This document shows positions 29,357-40,655 of a stretch of DNA of 64,000 nucleotides, one piece after another (positions within the stretch are counted from its first letter, which is position 1; the number at the start of each line of letters is the position of its first letter). This DNA is from Podospora bellae-mahoneyi (Eukaryota; Ascomycota; Sordariomycetes; Sordariales; Podosporaceae). Both the position numbers and the translations under genes were made by a program. The stretch is from assembly GCF_035222275.1 (NCBI RefSeq), contig NC_085881.1, positions 4,588,001 through 4,652,000 of the forward strand. Direction: 5' to 3'. The notes under the pieces are model-generated. The model did no database searches, was not told where the DNA came from, and was given only the letters and a program-made list of their open reading frames with translations.

Positions 29357-32069
29357 GGAGGGAGATGAAGAGGGGGTGGTAAAGGTGTAAAGTGGTAATG
29401 TGTTAATGTGGCAATGTGTTAAAGGGGTACAGTGGTAATGTGTTGAAGAGGTAAAGTGGGAATGTGTTAAAGGACACGAGCCTCAACATCAAGCAAACGG
29501 ATCCACATATACCTACCTTCCCATTTGTGATTACCATGCTTAAAGTGATATATGCGTTTTTTCCAACCATGGCCACATTTGTCAAAAGAAAGAGATAGCT
29601 TGGAACACCGCACATTACGTACCTTGGTGGACGGAGGAGAGACAAACTACAAAGCTATCCGGACACAGAGGGCAGACCTTCTAATGATCATCTACTTAGG
29701 CAAGGATTCATCCCTCTGCCCCCTTTCAACACTCTCCCCTTTGCCCCCATGACGTCTATGCTGGCATGGAAGATAGGCTACCCGAGACTCACATGACATC
29801 CCATACGGATCTCAACAAGTCTCACAATTGCGAGAGTATGGTGTCATTTTCCCTGATACCCCTCTCTCGCTCGAGGCAGTCTCCGGTTCATTGTTCAAAT
29901 TGCCACATTCCATCTACCGGAGCATGTCCGCAAACTCATTCTTGAGATGGGCCAGCCTCACTCGAAGACTGGGTTTCATGATGAGACTTTTACTTGTTGA
30001 TTTTGCCCTCAGACTATTGTTCCTGTTGCAACATATGCTGTGGGTGAGGTATGTAGACGTATAGTAGCGTCAAACAGATTGGAAAAGGGGGTAAAGCCAA
30101 CAAAGAAGTTGTCTACGCTGTAAACTCTTCTTCTACATTTCTGTTCCTGTAGCAGATTGAAACAACCTTGCCCATTTTTTTTGAGGCTGTGCCTTTGGTT
30201 CAACGTAAAAGTTTTCTTTTGGTTGGTGCGAGCAGTGCACTTCTCTTACTCCCGTGCTTCAACTGTAGCTCCCAGCTCGGCGTAACGCCCAGCAGGGTCC
30301 AAACATGTGCATGAAGACCTTTTTCTCTGGGTTTGCCTGCTCCCTTACTTTGAGGTCCATGCTAGTGTACCTACCTAGTGGATATGCTTCACTCCTCATG
30401 TCACAATCATAACAACTTCGGCATATAATCGGTCTTTATGCATGTGATGTAACAACTTGAATGCATGCGGATGTAGTGCCTCTGTGGACAATAGCTATGC
30501 CGTGAGACAATACCTGCATATGTCACCTTTCCATCATGTACGAGAAGGGGGGTGGTGTGTATCCACTTAGTGATCGCATTGAGTTGTGCCTCTGATGTGC
30601 CGTTAGGCATAAGAGCATGAGTTCATTCAATCTTACGCGATCATCAACACGGGTTGGTTGTTGTTGTGGTGGTGTCGTTGAAGGAGGCTGAGCGATGTTG
30701 CAGCGAGTTGAAGAAAGATTGATAAAGGATACCTGGCAGGAGAACCCAATGATCGTCCCTACCACAGCACTAGCGTGAGATGCCAGGACCGGGTTGGGTC
30801 CAATGGACAATGGGGAGATGCAACCGTGACCCTGAATGTCACTTACAACGGAACGGAGTTTTTTGGGGGGGATCGGACCATTCAAACCACTCGGACGAAT
30901 TGACAGATCTCGGTCGGGTCGACCGGAATTGAGAGACAATTGTCAGAGCTCCTTTCCGGCCAGGGAATACAAAGAGCTTTTTACCAAAGCAGAGCTGCAG
31001 CGAGCTTGCCGCGGGAAAGGCAAGACAGACAGACAGACAGCGACATGGCTGCTTTTTCCACAGGTGGATTTGTGGGGGAAGGAGAGCCAATGATCGACGG
31101 AATATTAAACCATTCTTTCTTTTTGTTTTCGTTATTCATCACGAAGAGTTTTTATTTTCTTTTCTTATTTCTTTACGTTACTCTGTACAAGATCGCTATC
31201 GTATTGGTGAGGAGCCGAGAATAAAAGAAAACAAAGCCCGACCGTGAAGAAAAAGCGTTGCGGTTTTGGTGGGCAGGGGTTCAAGGGTTTGTTATTGAGC
31301 CTTTTGACAAGAACCAGTCGGATTTTTTCAGTTGATCAAAAGGAGAAAATGGCTCGTGCTGGCGCTGATGGAGTGCTGCGGTGAGAACTTGAAAAAGGCT
31401 TGACCGGTGGACTGGCAAGGGGCAGAAGCGACGGTGACGCGTGTTGAGGAGGGGAACCCTGAAGATCTCCCAATAAAAGTTGGCTTGTGCGCTTCAGACC
31501 AACCCCGAGGAAAAGAAAGACACACGGGAACGGGGCATAAACTGGTAATTTTTTTCTTTTTCGGATTACATGGTCATGTGCCGGTAATTCTGCTTCTTTG
31601 TCCTCAACAAGAGATGAGATGGGAGTGCGGACACGGAGATTGGCGGCGGTTTGTTTTGGGTTTATTTGAGCCACAAGAGAGAGGTAAACAAAACAAAGAA
31701 CATACTGTGCAATCAATAATATACCCAACCCTGGGCCATGGCATAATGTTATGTTCCTGAATTATGTCAATCATGACAGTTTCGGCTTTTGGCAAAGGTG
31801 GCGAGAGTGGTGGCAGTGGCGGAGGCCGATCTGTCAGTTGGTGTATTGCAAAAGTCAATATTGACATCAGGGGTGTGTGTTGAGGCATGTAATGGCCCTC
31901 CCAACGTGGCCAGAAGAGTGAGAACCCTATCTTTTTTTGGGCTCTTTGGAGGCACAACAGAGGCTTTTGTCCTACCCAGTGGCTATGTTTGGCATGTGAT
32001 GGCGGCAGACACAGAAGCTGCATTCTCGTTCAGCCAACTCTTTTCTTGCTGAGAGGGTGAAAGGCAAAC

Positions 32070-32144
32070 TCCCCTTGCTCTCCCCTTGCTCTCCCCTTGC
32101 TCTCCCCTTGCTCTCCCCTTGCTCTCCCCTTGCTCTGCCCTTGC
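32070..32144 (+). repeat. Minisatellite, about seven copies of an 11-bp unit
   Basis: The unit TCCCCTTGCTC is repeated about seven times, the last copy with a substitution (CTCTGCCCTTGC). It is not in a gene. The open frames through it come from the repeat itself. Confidence 0.93.
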
Positions 32145-33082
32145 AGGCTGCATGGTGGTATCAAAACGGTCGGCTGCCCAAAGCGGTGTGAGTCTATCTG
32201 GCATAGCTATCTCCACACCATCTGTCATGGCCCCTGTCTGTTCAAGGGTAGATTTACAGACCATCGGACTCCTTCCGTTTCCAGGCACCTCTTTAAACAG
32301 GCCGTGTGTTTTTCTGTACCTGCTTGCAGGTTGTAAGCTATGTATGACCTTAGTCAGGCGCGACTCGGGGGTAGCGCTGGCGTGAGGCGGTTCGGGGTGG
32401 TGCAAGTTTGAAGTGACGTCTTTTGGCGAACGGGAAGAACCACGCCACCGTCTGGGCCGCCCGAGTGGGCCACAAAGGACGCTAAGGCCAGGCACGACCA
32501 GGGCCCCTGCCCAACGCGGCTGGCTTTCCAGACGCGAGAAAACACGTTCCTAGAGTCACTCCAAGTAAACAAAGTCCTATCTTTTATCGCCCCGTGATCA
32601 GCCTGTAGAGAAGCAGAAGGGGCAGAGAGGAAGAAGATCTCCTGTCTCTAGTTGACGCAAAATATTGGCCTCCGTGCCTCCCCAGATTCAAGCATATTGC
32701 GTCAAACCCCACCAAGCCAACACCCAACGCGTCCCGTCGCAAACCACCACCATTCACCACCACCCACCATCGCATCCTGGCTTGCCGCAACTTCTTCCCC
32801 GCCCACCGCGCTCCCCCCTACTTTGCGCAAAGCTGATCAACCTTTCCCGTCCCTGTGCCTGGAGTGATTTTGAAGCTTGAACCCAGAAAGAAAGAGCCAT
32901 TCCCAAGAATCAAGAGGAAGAAGAGAAAAAAGAAGGAGGAATTGGACCCAAAGATGCCTAAGACTGGCGCCTGACCCATCTGACGTGTCTGGTGTCCACG
33001 CGCGCTTCGTTTTCCCATTTACTGACAGGTCCCACCACTCGCCTTTTGCTCCTAGAGAGCGAATACCCTCAACACAACATAC

Positions 33083-33135
33083 ACGCACATAACACGCACA
33101 CACACGCACACACACGCACACACACACACGCACAA
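33083..33135 (+). repeat. CA/CACG microsatellite
   Basis: Alternating CA dinucleotides interrupted at regular steps by G (ACACGCAC pattern) run for about 50 bp, roughly 490 bp upstream of the WEE1 ATG, within its likely promoter. Confidence 0.9.
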
Positions 33136-33620
33136 TAGTAGCCAATCCGAATTTATTATTCTATCGTCGACCGGTTCCGCTTTCAACTCTCGATCCTCCC
33201 ACCTCCGTCCGTCTCGCCGACGTCGTCGCCGATTGCCCACACCTCACACCTGGCACCTCTCGTCGTACATTTCGCCTAGTTAAATTTGAGTTTGCGCTTG
33301 CTGCGCCATCGCCCGGAAAGCTGCGCTGTTCTGAATCAGCAAACCTCTGCTCATCGGTGGTTCGCATCTCAGCTGTATCCCGACCATCTCGAGGTCTTTG
33401 ATTTTTGCCAAAGCCTCCCGTCTTCACCACCCACTCCGTCCCTGTCCCGTCGCCGCAGCATCTGGTCTCTTGCCCAACTTCTACAGTACGTTGGAGGAAA
33501 ATAACATAGTATCAAATTTGTTTGTGGGGGTTTTTAAAAACAAAGCTGTGTTGGAATTGCGGACCTAGTTCTTAGGGGTAGCTACAAGAAAGGCAGCGAG
33601 GCACACACCAAGGGCCGGTG

Positions 33621-36600
33621 ATGTCGTTCACCAACGATTGCGGGGGGGCACTCACTCTGCCCTCTCCCACACATGTCCACCACGACGTCAGCTCCGCAGT
33701 TCGATCACTCCGCAGGTCGCTTTCCAGATCACCATCAAAATTCCGACTCTCTGGCGCTGTCTCTCCTTCTCCCACTCCCACACCAGCAGCTCCATCCAGG
33801 TCGGCGCATCTCGAGCATCCAGCTTCCACCCCAATCCCTGCGACACCAGCCGCTCTGGCGGGGCCTTCCTCACCCACTTCTTTTTCCGCACCCCAGCACG
33901 GTATTGCGGGTAACCCTTTTGTCAACAAACCAAACATCAAGCTCTCGGTGCGCTCCACGAGGTCGAAGCCGGTGACTCGGCCCCTCTCCAGATCTCGAGG
34001 CTCACCAAAGAGCCCTCTCAAGCGCGTTTTTGCCCCCTCCAGCGACTCCCTCAACCTGCTTCCCACCTCTTTCTCGGCGCCAGACACCCGTGGCCAAGAA
34101 AACAAGAGCTTCAGGGAGTTTGCGCTTGCGCTGAGCCCCACGTCGCGTCGCAATCTCGAGAAACCCACGCGTCACTCGGTGCACCTCGACATCTCGGGAT
34201 CCGACAAAGTCTCTTTTCCTGCCATCTCAGTAAGCCCGCTCAAACGGAGCGACGCGACTATGAGTCTGGGCCAGACGGCATTTGGGAGTCCAGTCGCAAA
34301 GCGCCGCAGTCTACACGGCATCTCGAGCATGAACAACGAGCCCACCATCTTCGATCAAACCCCGACCGCGCGCGAGTCGCAACAACAGTCGGGCTTCGAC
34401 ATTCACGAGGACGCCAATCTCGAATACGAATTGACCGGCTCGAACGTGTCGCCTACCCCAGATCCATTGGCCTCGCCCACCCCGTCATCGCTGCAGCATC
34501 GGTCGAATTCGCTCCGAAGAAGTACCCTGCAACAGCGCCACGGAGATACTCGATCATCCTGGGGCCGGCGCGCCGGAGAAAAGGCACAGATGACGCTCGA
34601 CGCCGGGTCGCCGATGGCGGCTCGTAGCAGACCTAGGCTATCTCTGGACCAGTATGTGCCTATTGCGACCGAGAGCCCCTTCACTCACCAAGGTCCTCTC
34701 CCACCTGCCTCGGCGCATTTCTTGGCGCACAAGGCTCGGGAGCAGTTCCAACCTCATCCTCTCTCGCGCTCGTTGACCCAGTCTTCTTCGAACTCGAGTC
34801 TGCCAGATGACTCTCCAACCCATGTTCCTGTCCAGTTTGGCGAGAAAGCTCGCGTTCCTCTCAACTTCTCAAAATCGCTTCCACCTGGTGCGCGACCACC
34901 CACAAAGGATTCAGGAGATGTTGCGACCCCCAACTACAAGCATGCCAAGCCGTTCCAAGCCGCCTTCATGTCGACAGGTTTGGTGTCCAAGATGAATCGC
35001 AACCCCGAACTTGGCCCACCAAAGCACCCCGGAGCGAAGGTCAACATAATGCCAGATACTCCCTGCAAGAAGCAGTACAGCTCCGCTACGTATCCACCCA
35101 ACCTCAGCGCTGGTCGACGTCAATCGCGAAAGTCGGTTGGCAGCCCTACGACGCCGTTCGGCGCTTCCACCAACGCTCCCCCTACCAGTGGCAATTTGTT
35201 CTTCCAGCAGGTCCGTGCGGGGCATATGAGGAAGTCGAGCTTGTTGAGCCTGGATGGGGATGACCTCGCTGGATCCCAAGACGATTTCCCCCCGCCCACC
35301 CCGACGAAGAATATCTTCAAGAATGTCACATCCTCCGGGGCGAGCGTCCGGACGCCTTTGGGGACCCCCGGCTTTGCGAGCTTCGCGACGCCTGCAGTTC
35401 CCTTCAGTTTGAGCTCAGCAAGAACACCAGCGCAGTCCACCACCCCATCCTTCACCCCACCCGGAGCGCCTCAGAGCACCACTCCCTCCTTCACTCCCCC
35501 TGGTGCGCCATCGTTCACCCCTTCGGGTGCTCCTGAGAGCACCACTCCCCTGTGTGCTCGTCAGGATCAAGACAATGGTCAGCAGGTCACTGAGCCCATC
35601 TTTCGACCTTCCACCCCTTACTCGAGTGCCTCGCCGTTTGTATCCGTCAGCAACAGTGCTCCGGTTATCAACGAAAGCCATACCCCTGCCAGTTTATTCG
35701 CGACGCCCGCTCCGAGAAATAAGACGACGCCCGTATTCTTCGCAACAGGCAGCAAGTCATCGACCAACGAGTATCTCGTCCCCAACCAGGATGCCTCAGG
35801 GAGCCCTCTCGGGTCGAAAAAAGCTTCACCTCGCACCCCCGGTGACTCGTTGAAAAATTCCATGCCGCCTCCCGGAGGGAAATCAACCGGGCCTCCTGCC
35901 ACCCCCTCTACTCACGAGCGGTCTTCACTCTTCGGCGGGGCTCCTGACCGTCGCATGAGCATCACCCCTCGCAACGGGCGTGGTCCGGGTGACGTTGACG
36001 AGTCTCTGGTCAGCCGGTTTGACAAATCCGAGGTCATCGGTAGTGGCGAGTTCTCGACGGTGTATCGGGTTACCAAGCTTGCCTCTCCCGCGTCGTCGTT
36101 CATGACAATGGGCATCTCTACAACCCCACAGACACCTTCGAGCCCCGAGTCTGGCAAAGTCTTTGCCGTCAAGAAGCTCCGTGTTCCCATCAGCGGTGGC
36201 AGGGAGAGGGAGAGGAAGTATCAAGAGGTGCATATCTTGAGATCTCTGAACCACTCGACCAAGGTTGTTCAGTATATTGACAGTTGGGAGTGGAACAACT
36301 ATTTGTATATTCAAACCGAGTATTGCACCGAGGGCAGTTTGGATATCTTCCTCAAGGACATTGGTCAGACTGGCCGATTGGATGATTTCCGCATCTGGAA
36401 GATCTTGCTGGAGATAGCTCAGGTAAGAGAACTGCATCCTTTTTATGCTAGTCGTCTATAGGTCACTAACTTTGGTGTAGGGTTTGGCCGCTATTCATGA
36501 GGCCGGGTTCATTCACCTCGACATCAAGCCTGCCAACATCCTGGTCACGTTTGACGGCTATCTCAAGATTGCCGACTTCGGCATGGCCACAACGAGCCCA

Positions 36601-37206
36601 GCGCCGCCGGGAATCGAAGGCGAGGGCGATCGCGAGTACATCGGCCCAGAAATTCTTCGTGGTCGGTATGAGCAGCCTGCCGACATCTTTGCGCTCGGTC
36701 TCATCATTCTGGAGATCGCATGCAATGTCTTCCTTCCCGACAACGGCCCAACATGGCAAGCTCTTCGCATTGCCGACCTGTCTGCTGTTCCCAGTCTTAC
36801 TTCCCCTGAAGCTGGCTCTGTCATTCGGGACGCAAACGGCGTGCCGATTGAGCATCTGTCACCTGTTCAGGAGGATCAACGAGACCCCAACTTCGCCTTT
36901 GAAGGCATGACCCACGACCCCAAGAACCTTTTCAGTCCAACAAAGCGGACTGAGTTGTCGGAGCCTCCCTCGTTCATGATGGACAGCGAAGACCCTCATT
37001 CTCTTGACAACATTGTCGCTTGGATGATCCAGCCAGAACCCAACAGTCGCCCTACTGCCCAGCAGATCCTTGCTTCGGAGCCCGTCTCTTGGGTAGAGAG
37101 CCGCCGCAGCGGGGGCGCCACTGTTTATGAAGGCAACTGGGGCCCCCAAGTCGGACCCTCCATCGAGGAGCTGATCGATGACGACACAGAGATGACCGAC
37201 GTGTGA
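33621..37206 (+). CDS. WEE1: WEE1-type mitosis inhibitor protein kinase
   Basis: Two exons (33621-36422 and 36481-37206) give 1175 residues. The 58-nt intron has a GTAAGA donor and lies within the kinase domain, between LEIAQ and GLAAIHEAGF. The first ~790 residues are Ser/Pro/Thr rich and disordered, with many SP/TP sites expected to be phosphorylated by CDK, and with short repeats of the PSFTPPGAP type (35440-35550). The kinase domain runs from about 795 and shows GSGEFSTVYRV (P-loop), FAVKK (Lys), HLDIKPANIL (catalytic loop), DFGMAT and GDREYIGPEIL, the last two being the WEE1-specific activation segment. WEE1 phosphorylates the inhibitory Tyr15 of CDK1 and delays mitosis. The family distinction from Ser/Thr kinases rests on GDREYIGPE and the long N-terminus. 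Identity is very secure; the exact ATG is less so. Confidence 0.95.
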
Positions 37207-37925
37207 AAGTACTTGAAATTCTCACCGATCTTGGAGCCATCAATCTAAGCTCTCTGTCTCTATATCGCTCACCAGCTGGATACGGCGCCACCTTGACGTG
37301 GCATGGCCAGGAGCATATATGTGTGTAAACAATAACAGAATTGGTCAGCTAGGCAGAGCTGGATATCCGATCGATGATGGATGGGATATCGGAACCATTT
37401 GGACTCCGCTACTACAGAGCATGTACGCGTATTGTTGGGGATATCAGTTGCTTCGCTCAAGCGTTCGGCAATCGGGCGACATTCTTATCGCCACTTTTTT
37501 TTTATTTAACAACTACACCTTGCGCGGCCACTCGTTTAACGACAAACGTCAATTTTCCTTGTACACTCAAACAACAAGAAATCACAAAATCATCCAAAAA
37601 AAAAAAAAGATCGACAAGACTCATTCATCGGAGTTTTCTGGCTTTACCGGGAAAAAAGCATCACGGTAGCTGCGGATAGTTCAGCACCGATTAGGGGAGC
37701 GGCGTAGCACCATCATTTGGGTTCCTTTCGCATGGAAGGGTGTCATCTATACCTACTTGACTTTGGGGGCGTACCGGAGCGAGGAATAGGCGTTTGATTT
37801 GCTCACATGTGCATTATCTGGCGGACCTCATTGCTGGGAACACATTACATTTCTGGAGTTCTTGGTTTTGAAAGACAAGTTTCTTACGGGAAGACGGTCG
37901 AAGTCGTGGATGCGCTAGGAGTCAC

Positions 37926-37985
37926 TTCTTTTTTTTGTTTTTTTTTTTGTTTTTTTTTTTTTTGTTTTTTTTTTGTTTTTTTTTG
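37926..37985 (+). repeat. Long T-rich homopolymer tract
   Basis: About 60 bp are T runs separated by single G residues (TTTTTTTTTG pattern). This is low-complexity sequence of unknown role. Confidence 0.9.
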
Positions 37986-38309
37986 GCTGCAAAAGCATCG
38001 GCTCTGAGGGACCTGGCTTCATGACCGCTTCTTTTTCTTTTCCGAGGGACATGACGATTTATGTACGATGGGCGGACTCGGCAACAACGGGTTACACACA
38101 CCACAACACATTACATGTTTAGAGATTATGTACTGCAAAGGTTCTTGGTGCATTGCTGGCCGGGTTGGTTTTTTTCACCAAAATATGGTCTGGTTTTCTT
38201 TTTCTCTTTCTCTTTCTTGGGTGGTCGGCGCGGTATTTTATACGCATTCATCGGGCTCTTCATGGAGAAGAGGGGCGCTAAGCGTGGGAAATCACGATGC
38301 TACGATATG

Positions 38310-38339
38310 GAAGAAGAAGAAGAAGAAGAAGAAGAAGAG
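38310..38339 (+). repeat. (GAA)n microsatellite
   Basis: Ten GAA units run without interruption, followed by a further purine-rich stretch. It is intergenic. Confidence 0.93.
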
Positions 38340-39304
38340 AAGGGGAACGGAAACGATGAAACAGGCAACCAGCTCTGGGAATTTAAGAAGAGGAGGAGGA
38401 GGGAGAAGAGGGGGGCGACACCATACCTTTGTAGTTCTCTTGTTTGGACGACCTACTTAATAACATGTGTTTTTTCCTTTGTTGATAACATGTTTTTACA
38501 TAGTCTAGGAGAAAGGGAGGAAGAGGCGGGATGTAAAACTTGGTGGTCTTGTAGCATATAGGCATCTTGGCATCTCGAGATTGAGAGAGGGGAGGGTGTA
38601 TACTAGACATCGGGTGAATGGGATATTTCTGTACAACCTTTTTGAGTCTTGTGTGTGTGTTGAAGTTGATGTTTTGTAATATTATCCACTGTTCTCCTAT
38701 GAATTTACCTAAGTATATCGGACCAATGGGTAGACTATGAAACTGATTGTGAGTGAGCAGGGGCGGCCGTCGGCGACACAGGTTTTGGATATATGAAGCC
38801 AGTGGCACAGGAGACCTACATTTCTCGCCCTGCCCCCAGATCAGAGAAGTGCAACCCACGAAGATATTCCAAGAAAGTACCAACATGTAGTCAATGTCTT
38901 CAGAACTACAGGGGTTCTACCTCACCGAAAATCACCAATCATAATGGTGTGGCTGACTGAACGCAGCCCGTTGATGTGAGGCAATATCAAAACACAAGAA
39001 TAGTTGTTGCTTGCTGACTAGGTACGTAGATTGGCCCGCCTTTCCCCTGGCAACCATAGACGCAACCGTTCTAGGGCTGATTATGACGATGCCAAACATG
39101 GACGGCGGGGCGTATGCCTATGTGGAAACAGGTGGTCGAAACAGAGAAGAATATGGCATGCAAACAGAGAGCATGCCTCGAGTTTGTCATTGTCAACTAA
39201 CTCTGTAGTCCAACACAATTGACAAAAGCAACGTACCTTTCAGACTCCCGAACAATTGACAACGGCATTTGTCAAAACCTGCCTTGTGAGGATAAGTATA
39301 AGAG

Positions 39305-39882
39305 ATGCCGCATCACAAAGGAGCCAGGAGAATACTGGGTCAATTTCTATACGATCTTATGGAGCTCTATTGGCAGGAAGTGAAGAGAAAGCTGTCGTAC
39401 ATTACCAACGATACCAACGGGGGCGTGGAATGGGAAACCACTGGCATAACTCACGAAGAGTGTGCTGGGGAGCTGAATGAATGTTTTGAAGCAATCCGCC
39501 AGGAGCTGTCCAGGGGTGTCATCGACATAAAAGAAGCAGTGGATACCAATCAAAAAAATTGACGTGCCAAAGGAGGAAGATGTCAAAAAGTTGGAGAAGG
39601 AAGGATGATGCTGAAGATTCAGAGGAGGAGGGTATGGATGATCCAGAAGAGGGGGATATGGAAGATTCAGAGGAGGATTCAGGGGAGGATTCAGAGGAGG
39701 ATTCAGAGGAGGAGGATATCAAAGATTTGGAAGAAGGCGATGTCGACAACACAGAGGACGAGCTATGGAAACGCGTTATTCCAAAGTACCCAAACGCTTT
39801 TACTAAGGGCGCCCTAGGCTTGGCGGAGGCGGCAACTGTGCACGAAGAAGGTGCCCAAAATCTGGCGAGGAACAACATTTGA
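39305..39882 (+). CDS. Possible small gene with acidic repeat tail, unrecognised
   Basis: A start at 39305 opens an 85-residue frame with balanced composition (MPHHKGARRILGQFLYDLME, then TGITHEECAGELNECFEAIR). An overlapping second frame from about 39600 to 39882 encodes an acidic stretch with tandem SEEDSGEDSEEDSEEED, ending ELWKRVIPKYPNAFTKGALG. The two may be exons of one gene joined by a short intron, but I could not find a junction that is clearly right, so only the span is offered. It could also be a decayed gene in this repeat-rich stretch. No family is recognised. Confidence 0.3.
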
Positions 39883-40655
39883 TCGTCCAATGTGAGAAGC
39901 CCGAGGAAGCAGTGGGAAATATCTCTCGCTGGGCAGTTCGAGGAAGCCCCCCTCCAGACAACCTATGAAAAGGCTAGAACGACCACAGTTTCCGAAACTC
40001 CCAAGTCTTCATCATCCCCTCGATGCTCTGGGCATCTCGACAGTTCTCAACCTCGCAGCAAATTCAGAGCCACCGAAGCTTTCTCAATTCCCAAAGGCGC
40101 TCAAATCTTTCGGACACTGTAGAACGACTTTTTCAGCTCCTAAAGGGGCAAATCACTCACGAGGTGACTGTAAGACTTCTTAGTTTTCGAAAACTAGCCA
40201 ATATTGGAAGACTTTGACTTCTCACCCGCTCCTTTTTCCCCCGTCGTTACATTCTCTTTTTATGGGTTGTTTGATTGCTGAATAGAAGGTGACGGCGTTT
40301 TGGTGCTGCCGTTTGAACAGTTGCTGTTGATTTTTATTTGCTGCGATGTAGACACTAGATAATCAATTGGAAACACAGCTACTATTTCGATACGACCTTG
40401 CTTTTATCACAATTCTGAATTCCGAAAGCCGATTCTCACATATATATATACCCCTTGCAGCAAAACACAAACGCCATGGACCTTCTCCTTTTTTGACCCA
40501 AGTATGTCCCACCCATCATGACCCTATTAACCCCCCTACACAAAACCATGTCCAGTACAAATATCCCAAACATATCTATATCTCAACCCTATCCCTATCA
40601 AACGCCTGATAACCCCTTCAAAAATTTACAAAAACACTGCAGTCTGCAAAAAGAA
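39883..40655. other. Intergenic region 3' of MRC1
   Basis: No gene is seen. The part next to MRC1 (about 40380-40655) is AT-rich with a short (TA)n run and is likely the MRC1 3' UTR and terminator. Confidence 0.45.

Larger units (their letters stand above)
29357..33620. other. Gene-poor 4.3-kb region upstream of WEE1
   Basis: No protein-coding gene could be supported here. A degenerate repeat with the core GTAATGTGTTAA in three to four copies lies at about 29370-29475. Further on are an 11-bp minisatellite (listed), a CA-rich microsatellite (listed) and long pyrimidine-rich stretches near 33160-33480, probably the WEE1 promoter and leader. The many short open frames overlap on both strands, without codon bias or recognisable content. 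Confidence 0.55.
37207..39304. other. Intergenic region with homopolymer and GAA tracts
   Basis: This 2.1-kb stretch lies downstream of WEE1. It includes a T-rich run with scattered G (about 37926-37985), an A run near 37597-37608, a (GAA)n tract of ten units (38310-38339) and a GAG-rich stretch (38389-38415). The purine repeats produce Glu-rich open frames, which I regard as artefacts. No gene is supported. Confidence 0.55.

Noticed and set aside
30523-30939. 138-residue minus-strand frame in the gene-poor region
   Set aside because: No recognisable content, overlaps opposite-strand frames of similar length, no intron or start support.
38061-38561. Glu-rich plus-strand frame
   Set aside because: Driven by GAA and GAG microsatellites; flanking residues look random.
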